NCBI GenBank assembly: GCA_023053545.1 | Contig: JAKZAN010000006.1 | Coordinates: 6,577,001 to 6,641,000 of the forward strand | Length of the DNA: 64,000 bases | Reading direction: 5' to 3' | Source: Lepidurus packardi | Taxonomy: Eukaryota; Arthropoda; Branchiopoda; Notostraca; Triopsidae | In this document: piece after piece, positions 56,301 to 64,000 of the stretch | How positions within the stretch are numbered: position 1 is the stretch's first letter | Layout: each line of letters begins with the position of its first letter | Program-made: the position numbers and the translations under genes | Notes under the pieces: model-generated | Databases searched by the model: none | The model's input: only the letters and a program-made list of their open reading frames with translations | Told to the model about the DNA's origin: nothing

Positions 56301-57305
56301 GTTCTGGGTGTCGGGAAAAGTATTGTAAAAAACATTGCTTATATGTTTAACCTGACTATATCGTATGATATCGATTTCTGCTGCCTTTTTTCTTTTACAC
56401 TGACGTAGAGTTTCTGACATCGAAAAGAGCCCCTCCACGCGTATTGAGGAAGTATCCTTTAAGTATCCTTTCAGCTGTGTCCTTTGAGTTGTTAAACAAT
56501 CAGCAACTCTCCTTTAACCTTGGACAAGTATGGTCTATTACTGTCAGGACTTATTAACTCTCTCTCTCTCTCACACACACGGGAGTAGTATGTGTGGATA
56601 TCGCTACGGAGAAAAAAAATTTCGGGAGGGGGGGGGGGCACCCCCTGGGTACGGGCCTGTGTATGATGCACCTTCTCTGTCAGAATTCTAGTACATACGT
56701 GTCAAATAAGATTAGATTCGGTTTTGAGCATTCCTAGGCCTGGAATCGTCTTGAGCATACATTTTCACGAGAACCTTAAAGATGAATACATGCTGGCCTA
56801 CTTTGGTCTTTGAAAATTATCAAAGAAACAGCAACCGAAAAACATATACGTCCCTAAAGACATACGCAAATATAAACCTGTTTTGTCGGTTTCTCCCATT
56901 GGGAAATTTGGGATTGGGAAATCCAAATACCAGAGTACAGCTTACATAACCTGTGCTGTCCAGACGAGAATCACACAGAGCGTAAAGTATCGCGTTACAT
57001 GTTAACCTATTCCCTTGACCTCCGATAGGTTACTGGTAAAACCCTGCACTTATGATTACGGAACGATAAGCCACCGTTTTGTCTAAAGGGAAAAAACCTG
57101 TTCTGTTTACACCGTTCCGTCTAAGGGGAAAAGGCCAGACATACAAAATACATCAAAATTAAAAACAGCCCAAATAAACAGCCGAGTGACTTACCACTGT
57201 TCCTGCTACGATCGGAATTGGGGCCAAGGCAAGCGGAATCACAATTACAATAATGCCCCGCCAGTACGGCAAAACGTTAACTTTGATATCCTTAATTAAA
57301 CCCAT
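53341..57305 (-). CDS. SLC13 family Na+/di- or tricarboxylate transporter (INDY-like)
   Basis: SLC13 proteins import citrate and dicarboxylates with Na+ across the plasma membrane. Constitutive minus-strand exons are 57195-57305, 55750-56015, 55633-55694, 55527-55579, 55272-55468, 54539-54664, 54314-54490, 54012-54250, 53770-53963, 53585-53722 and 53341-53520. Between 55272 and 54664 the mRNA takes one of two alternative exons (55095-55202 or 54741-54872), giving 616 or 624 aa. Family signatures include MALYWMTEALPLAITSLLPV, MFMGSLMVALAIE, FMINTMFLSMWINNTA, the first Na+/substrate hairpin in the alternative exon, and TEVASNTATANILLP, the second SNT motif. An acidic cytosolic loop lies at 55272-55468. 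A C-terminal N-glycosylation site (NTTC) follows the last helix. The first intron is 1.18 kb, unusually long here. Confidence 0.93.
54741..54872 (-). other. SLC13 alternative exon B (44 codons)
   Basis: This phase-2 to phase-2 exon encodes GKEPDTFTIRKTMFLSVAYA and then SNLGGTGTLVGSGPQLALQG. It is a paralogue of exon 55095-55202 with nine extra N-terminal residues. It has its own acceptor (gtgcag) and donor (GTGAGC). Confidence 0.85.
55095..55202 (-). other. SLC13 alternative exon A (36 codons)
   Basis: This phase-2 to phase-2 exon encodes NIRKCMLLALAYSANLGGTG and then SVTGTGPNLAFKGIFR, the first substrate and Na+ binding hairpin. Acceptor cccag and donor GTTAGC are present. Inclusion of both A and B would duplicate the hairpin, so they are expected to be mutually exclusive. 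Confidence 0.85.
56016..57194 (-). other. First intron of the SLC13 gene with low-complexity and repeat-like sequence
   Basis: No exon was found inside. It contains a (CT)n(CA)n microsatellite (about 56558-56581), poly-G tracts near 56265 and 56630, and a short tandem repeat around 57075-57140 (ccgtttygtctaargggaaaa). Confidence 0.5.
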
Positions 57306-58523
57306 GATGTTTTAACAAGTTAACGATAACGTAAATTAACTGAGGAAAAGTAATGGCACACGAGAGCGAAAAGACACTGGGACTGGTTGGCTCGGAGTAC
57401 GAATTGAAAACCGTGAAAAATAAATTAAATACTGGCGATGAACTCAAGTTGTAACATTTCAGTATTTCCTGTAGTCCAGCCACCCTAAACACATACTAAG
57501 GCTAAAAAAACTTCTCAGCAGCGGGGAACACAATCGTAGAGCTCACTACAGACTTCCACTCTCACTGTTCTTGAAGCTGAGGGCTCCGATGTGCAACTTC
57601 TTTGTCCAGACTAATTCTGAGGACTAAGAAGCTGGCTAACTATTTCCCGCAGTCCAACCCCTCCAGCACACTAAGCCTAAAAGAACTTCTCAGGAGCTGG
57701 GAAAACTTCGGGGAGTTGCACTATAGGCTTACACTTTTACTCTTCTTGAAGACACCAAAAGGTTGTACCAAAGTAACGGTAGAACTTGTAACCCCGTTAG
57801 CCAACCCTGTTCGTAAAATCTTATTAACGGGGATATCTACTTCAGAAAGAGTACACCATGGCCTTCTTGCGGGAATCTCGGCGTCCTCGAAGACAGTTTG
57901 AGGTGAAGTAAGCACAAGTATGCTTAAAAGATGGATAGAAATCCAAGGCCAAGGTATGGTTTATCTTCACGGGACCATTCTCTTTGAGATGTTCACGTGA
58001 TTAATATTCCAAGTCATTGCTACTGTGCTTCCTTAGTCACATGCAAATCACAGTCTATCTCAATTGCTTTGTTTAAGATTACTTGTTGTTCATGTCAACA
58101 AGGAACAATGTAGCCTCCCAGATTGTGACCCGGAATTCGAAGAAAAGGAAAAAGAGATATATAGCCTTGATCCAATTGAACAATCCACATGATATAATCA
58201 AATTCTGATCATAGTCCAAGTTCGATCCGCTAGACAACAACAACTTAGCAACCACATAATATAAGTACGGGAAATGGCACCCGTTTGTTATGAAATTTAA
58301 TTTGATATTAACGAAATTGATAACTATTCGGATTTGCACGTTTAATAAAACTCAGTCTTCCTTAATCTTCGGAAACTTCCACAGTATAGATAACAATAGG
58401 GTGAGACGATGGCTGATTCGACATGTTCAAAGCCTTTGCCTATAAACGCGCCATAACACCTAAGAAATTTACAATCTACTTTTTTGTGCAATTCGCACAA
58501 AAATGATTTATCGATTAAAAGAT
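57306..58523. other. Intergenic with a duplicated block
   Basis: This lies upstream of SLC13 and downstream of rabphilin. A block of about 100 bp at 57474-57576 is repeated imperfectly at 57650-57750 (shared aacttctcag and tcttgaag motifs). A plus-strand open frame at 57602-57901 covers the second copy, but nothing supports it as a gene. Confidence 0.45.
57474..57750. repeat. Imperfect direct duplication, unit about 100 bp
   Basis: The segments at 57474-57576 and 57650-57750 share the order gtccarcc...ctaarcctaaaa...aacttctcag...tcttgaag with scattered changes. They lie in the 5' flank of SLC13 and could be duplicated leader or regulatory sequence. Confidence 0.6.
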
Positions 58524-61500
58524 CTATGGTTGAGATATGACAGTATGGCATAAAATGTGCCAATGTTCATGCGTTTTGTCTGGAAATTTCATGGCATCGA
58601 GCCACTGCTTCAAACGTTCGCCCTTTGACTTTGAACCGAGTTGCACGCAACCTGCAAATGTAATACATTTACATTTCAAATTAAGTTGAATGATTGCAAG
58701 TTAAACCAACCAATATAATCGTTGCTGCGACCAAAGTCTTTGTCCCATACTGTCAATTCCAGCCATTGTTTAGGTAAGTCCGCGCGTCTAACGTCAAACA
58801 CGAATTGTTCGTTAAATTCCGGAGCCAAAGTTTTCCATTTCACGCAAGTTTTCTGACGACGACGATTGTGCGAATCCGGTTTGAGCTGGCTAAAAGTCAA
58901 TGTAGTCAAACTTGTTAATAAATGCGTTTTTCAATATAAGTACTTCAGAAATAAACGCTTTAAACTCACACTTTGACATACGGGTCCGAGAAACCGTTGG
59001 AATCCATGGGCGGCAAGTCTTTACACCGAATTACTCCAACAATTAACACATTCTTGGACGTCGAATAACTCAAAGTGACTAGGATTTCACCTCGGAAAAA
59101 TCCCATGTCAACAATATCACGACTGACCTTTAATTGCAAAAAAAAAAAAAACAAGTTAGAAAATTAAACCAAAAATTCCATCCATAAATTTTACTAGTAA
59201 AGGTTTCTCCAAAAACATTTGAAAATGCTTCGTCTGATTAGGTCGCAGTTTGTTCAAGGTAACACGAGTTTCTCCCATAGGCTCTGACCCAAAACGGTCT
59301 TCATCTTCACGGTTCCAAATAAAGAATCCAAATTCATTAAGAAAAGGCTTCGAAAGTTAATGGTACTTTTACATACCGGCTATAACTAATCTCAAACTTT
59401 TCCGGGCCACGTCATTATCACTAACTCCGTAGTAAGTAATGGTTTCGTTGAACTCGGGGCTCAGGGTCTTGTGCACAGTTGTTGTCCGCAACCGAGTCTC
59501 CTGTTGAAACGTTACGAGTTTTTAACAACAAAGCCTTAGGAAAGGAAATTAAGTGACAGGCTTTACCTTGTTGCCAGCAACACCCAACTCCAAAATACAG
59601 TAGGGGTCCGATAATCCATCAATATCCATTCCTCTCAACCTCTGCGCATAGAAAAAGCCTCATGTTTTATATCAGTACCCCCAATCTAATCTGCCTTTTA
59701 CCCTCGCCCTCAAGATGGTGCAGTTCAACGCTTGCACGGCGGCATCGTAGAGCAAGGAAAATTCGATCATACCCAGGGAAGCTATGAAACATGAAAAATG
59801 GATCATTCTGTAGCAATAGATGCTCATAAAGCGTCTTTCATACCATCTTGTTGCGGTGTTCCATGGTCTTCTTCACTACTTTGTCGCGAAGAAGCCGGCG
59901 ACACTTCCATAGATCGTATTGACGGTGAAGGGCTTTTATCGCCACCTGGGCCTGGTGAGGGAGATAAGCTGGGCGTAGATTCACGCTTCCTGCTATGAGA
60001 AATGGATGAGAAAGAAAAAGGATATTACAAAAGATATGGCGTGATATGTCACGCTCAACATGTAAAGAGCTAAATCATGCGTTTGAACGCCTTTTGCCCA
60101 AGCCAAACTCGAAATCTTGCTCTCCAGACCACACAATTGGTTTTCGCATTCAACCTAATTCTGCTTTGTATGCTTGAAGCTGGATTGCCTTTTTCATTTC
60201 AGAAGGAAGGGACAGAAAAATGCAAAAAAAAATCTCTTGCTGATACTTTACTCTTATGCTAAACAAAGCTTGGGAGAAACTTACGAATGTTGAGAGACGC
60301 TGCCTTGTTAAGAACAATGGTGAAAGAAAAAGAACATAAAATAGAACGAAAAAAAGTTCTTGGCAAGTAACCACTGGAAATTTCTTACCCCCAATTAGCA
60401 ATCCGCAAAGTCCGCATCCCTTCCGTTGCTTTGGAGTCTTCAGTTGCTGAATCAGTGGCTATGCTCGACTCTCGGCGTGTCAAAAAGCCACGGTAACGCG
60501 AAACATGGTTGTTAGGGCTCGTGTTGTTGTTGCTCGTTGTGGTATTAGCCGTAGTTTCAATCGGAGACCGGAAATCCTAACCGTTACATAAAAGATGTAA
60601 TTAAAAGGAATTGTCCAGGTCCCAGAAACAAGGACGAAAGAGCTCCACGAGTTCTGCAATCTAAACTTACGGCGAAAGCTTTAGAGGACCATGTGCTTCT
60701 TCGTGAAGGAGCTTCTAAAGTATCGCTTGAAGGCGGTCGGCTTTTAGTCACAGCAGCAGGCTTTTCGGAATCCGAAGGATCTTCGCCAAAAACGCTTTCA
60801 TTCGTCGACTGTGACTCTAAACGACGGGGTGATGATGCGGCTGCTGATTTTGCATCTGCGTCGGACAAACTGCTCTGCGGACTTGGAGATAAACTCCCCA
60901 GTCTGGGCCTGTATAACAATAGACCACGGAAGGGCAGAGATGATTAACCATGCCGGCGAATTATTAATCACCAGCATAAAAAAACACTTCTCCTTGTTTT
61001 TCTCTGTTTTCCAGATTTACTTTGCTATGATATACAAAACTTACTTGGGACATAATCCCTGCTCTTCTTTGTACGCCGGAGCAGACCAGATTCGTACGCG
61101 ACCGAAACTTCGTTTGTCTTCATCCGAACTTGAGTCCTCTTGCTCAGACGGCGGACCTTAATGAAGCAATGGATAAGTTTCACGTTCACGCTCTTGTAAA
61201 TTGCAGCCTTTGCCTCCCCATACCCGACAACAACAACAAAAAGTCAAAGACCCGTTTCCCCCTTAAAAGTAAATATTTGTAGAAATATATATGCATCTAC
61301 CTGACGCAGCACTTTTAGCCCAACCAGCGCTCACTGTAGAAGATGGAAGCAAACGTCGATTCGGGTACTTGCAAGACCCTTGAGGTTTTTTCTCCGGCAA
61401 AACATATCTTGGTAAGCTCTGCAGGCCACCGTAGAAACAAAGAGGAGGGGAAAAAAATAAAAATGGAAACATCATATAAGCCTCAATCTCTCAGGACTGA

Positions 61501-62474
61501 AGACAAAGATCAAAAACTAATAGAAATAAAAAAAACTAGAGCGTCACTCCAGCATCCACTCAAAGTGCGAGGTGAATCAACCGTGCTATGCGGCAAAGGA
61601 TTAGAAGCGAACCGGAAGAGGGGCCCAAATACACATCTCACGTGGGGTGTTCTCTTTCTCTTTTGAATGCTAATGCTGTCTCTTGCCCAATACATGCATT
61701 GCTGCTTTTATAGCCGTCTACTCTTACCTTGAAAAACCAAGCTCCCGACTTTTTCCACATTTCACGACGCTCGGCACATAATTTGCATAGCCAAAGTGGT
61801 TCTTGACGTGAAGTGACCGTATCAACGCCACATTTCTGACAAACCGCCTGCAGCAGAAACACAAGACGCATTAAACTGAGTTGAGTAGGAAATTCGGACA
61901 ATTACTACTCAACGTACTTTTTGGCAATCCCGACAAATCACATTAGAAGAACTCAGCAAGCCGAAAGGGTCTCCGCACAGAATGCAATGGGTATAACCGT
62001 CTCCTAGTGCATTTTTCGTCATATTTTCCAAGCGTTCAACCAGCCGTCTACCAGTTATAAATATTTACTTTCTTAGCAATTTCTTTTTCTCCTCGAAGAG
62101 ACATAGGTAAGCAGTAATGAAAATACCCGACTCGTTGCTGCTCGCAAGATTCGAGCTGTTCGGCCCGTTGTATGACTTTAATGATGGTCTCCTGCTCCTG
62201 CTCGGACAAGGTGTCCTGTTTGGCAAACGAACTCGTGCGTTGCGTCTTGACTGACCATCCTGACCGCAATCTATCAAGTTTTGCAGAAAGGTACAACATG
62301 AAAAATTCGGCTTTCTCTTCCTCTTGTGTCAAGCTTTCTCTGGTTTTGCATGTAAATTTGTTTCTACGCACCGAAAGTGTCTCTAAACCCAACTTACTTG
62401 GCTCTAAGCGCTAGTTGCCGATCATTGGGACAGACCCAGGAATCTTTCTTATCCCCTGCTCCACTAGCCGCCAT
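58524..62474 (-). CDS. Rph: Rabphilin: Rab-binding FYVE-type zinc finger plus C2A and C2B
   Basis: Rabphilin is a Rab3/Rab27 effector on synaptic and dense-core vesicles that binds Ca2+, phospholipid and SNAREs. N-terminal exons are 62398-62474 ([13 protein letters not shown]), 62127-62270 (LRSGWSVKT...[12 protein letters not shown]), 61918-62047 ([10 protein letters not shown]...[10 protein letters not shown]...ICRDCQK) and 61728-61847 ([30 protein letters not shown]). They form the Rab-binding helix and the two-zinc finger ending in the SGAW motif. A Ser/Pro-rich linker is spread over exons around 61305-61420, 61045-61160, 60675-60910, 60390-60580 and 59830-59990. C2A lies at about 59230-59790 ([37 protein letters not shown]) and C2B at about 58590-59130 ([45 protein letters not shown]). 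The last exon carries [12 protein letters not shown] and HEHWHIL and ends at 58524. Linker exon borders are approximate. Confidence 0.92.
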
Positions 62475-64000
62475 ACTTTGTCCGAATTTCGCAGATTTTT
62501 TAGGGGGATGCCAAGGCAACGCGGAATCCACGTTCGAGATTAATGCACCGGCAATTCGACTACCTCACTCGCCAGCATTTGTTGCTGTCTTGATGGTTGA
62601 AACCAGATGCCACAGCTGCGCTTTTTTCCAACGGCACCACTACGTTTCTTGTTCCGTTTTTGAGGCCGTTTCGTTCCACGCTTACAGAGATGGATTGGCG
62701 AAGCCAATCCAAAGAATACTTCTTTGTTCTAACACGAACGGAGCTACAGGAAAACGAGAACTTCATTAGAAATTCGCCGCCCAGGAGACACATAACAAAA
62801 ACTTGGACACCCTGAACCGGTCATAACGACGCGCTACGTTCACACCCATGAGAAAGTCCCAAGAGCCACTCCATATTGATTAGGACCTTTGGCCATCAGG
62901 ATTATCGGTTACATCAGTTAACGCGCACATTCTTGGATAGGATTATCTGATAGGATAAACATTTCTCCTACGGGAGGTATTGTCCCAAGGCAGAGTAAGC
63001 GATTTTCAGACCTAACGTAACGTACAATGAACCCTTCAACACGGTATATACGGAAACCGGGCCATTTATCAGTGATGCAAGATTGCACCGTCAAGGATCC
63101 GTAACACTAAATTCAACGAAAGGCCGCGTCTCGAGACTGAAAACAAACAAAAAAACGACTCCAGCTACGAAGATCAATCCAACACAGAAGACTGGTACCC
63201 TATCGACATGGGTACATTGAGTGACTTCTTTACTTTCCAAATAGGTACTATTTTGGCCAAAATAAAGTCTTAACGATTGCTGAACCGTAGTGAAGAGGAG
63301 CTGTGGAAAAATTAATGAGCATAATTAAGAGAGCCCTGCTGGGCAACGATTGGCGTGTTACATAAAATCCGTTCTGAAAGTACCATGCCAAAGTTTTACG
63401 CTGAGAAAAATATGCTTAAATCTTTAGAAAAAATGCTTAAAAAGAAAAGGCGAAGTTTTTACAAAATTAGGGCAAAGAGACCTTATTAGAGCCTTGAAGT
63501 TTCTCCCACACTTGAGTCTGATATTCAGCACTCGGAACTTAAGAAACAAAAAAAAATTGGTAATCAGTAGCAAACTTTTGTGGTAAAATCGATAGCGACC
63601 TTACATTGAGCATTAGGCTTTCTTCGAGGTAAAAGACCGCAGCACAAACTGGACAAACACACACGAAGTTTAGAGAATGGCTTTTTATAAATAGGGGGAA
63701 ATGAAAGCCAAAGAAGCGAGAGAGACAGGAGGAAAAAAAAGAAAGAAGTCGTTCCAAAGGGAAAGAATGGCGAGATAACTAGCAAAAAGATAAGCAACGA
63801 GGACAAGAAAAAGCGACGTTGTTTGCTCCTGACATGAAAAGACACTCTGGGGTGGGGAAGATGCAATGTGAGCGGCAGCCACAGGTGCTTTTTAATAAAA
63901 CATGACCATTTTCTTCTGCGTCATTAGATAATTACAAAACTGGGAGCGATAATTTCGGCACGTATAAACGATCTCCTGATTTTAAAACTTAAAACGCAAT
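62475..64000. other. Upstream flank of rabphilin, no supported gene
   Basis: Open frames on both strands are short, and those with hydrophobic runs (63539-63882, minus) are low-complexity Phe/Leu/Ser. I see no splice-supported exon. Promoter or leader sequence of rabphilin is expected here. Confidence 0.4.

Noticed and set aside
57602..57901. 99-codon plus-strand open frame in the SLC13 flank
   Set aside because: It coincides with a duplicated non-coding block and shows no domain or splice support.

Overview
This is eukaryotic nuclear DNA from a compact invertebrate genome. Most protein genes are split by short GT-AG introns of about 45-80 nt, and both strands are used with little spacing. 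A myoinhibitory peptide (allatostatin-B) precursor with six W(X6)W-amide repeats, together with proteolipid M6, rabphilin and an INDY-type SLC13 transporter, points to an arthropod. I cannot name the species or class from this window.

Layout. 1-7.9 kb is gene-dense: a small unrecognised gene head-to-head with the TOE1 deadenylase, a secreted coiled-coil protein, a poorly resolved gene, and a Nudix-like plus PPP-phosphatase fusion. 7.9-13.7 kb shows no supported gene. 13.7-22.8 kb holds the MIP neuropeptide gene with a CRE/TATA promoter, M6, a short protein resembling only the C-terminus of myosin phosphatase target subunits (MYPT), AIFM3, and mitochondrial ribosomal protein mL63 (MRPL57). About 23.2-37.0 kb is one large Helitron-type element of the Helentron/Helitron2 class. 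It has an intronless 2,655-codon Rep/helicase/endonuclease polyprotein with two protease-like modules, a separate RPA-like gene, 5' tandem repeats and a 3' hairpin. 37.6-42.2 kb holds a small zinc-knuckle gene, a MULE transposase on the minus strand and an array of tRNA-derived repeats. 42.7-64 kb is gene-dense again: CIAO1, two small secreted-protein genes, NIF3L1, a conserved-looking unknown, a four-repeat Myb/SANT-like nuclear protein, a Cys-rich secreted propeptide, an SLC13 transporter with a pair of mutually exclusive exons, and rabphilin.

The host genes are not an operon. Notable groupings are neuronal or secretory genes (MIP, M6, rabphilin, the Cys-rich peptide) and iron-sulphur, redox or mitochondrial genes (AIFM3, MRPL57, CIAO1, NIF3L1). 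The strongest leads are the SLC13 alternative exon pair, the duplicated protease module in the Helitron (second copy Cys to Ser), the MYPT-tail-only gene, the Nudix/PPP fusion, and the Cys-rich propeptide. Exon borders were read by eye from splice consensus and frame, and could be off by a base or a small alternative in places.
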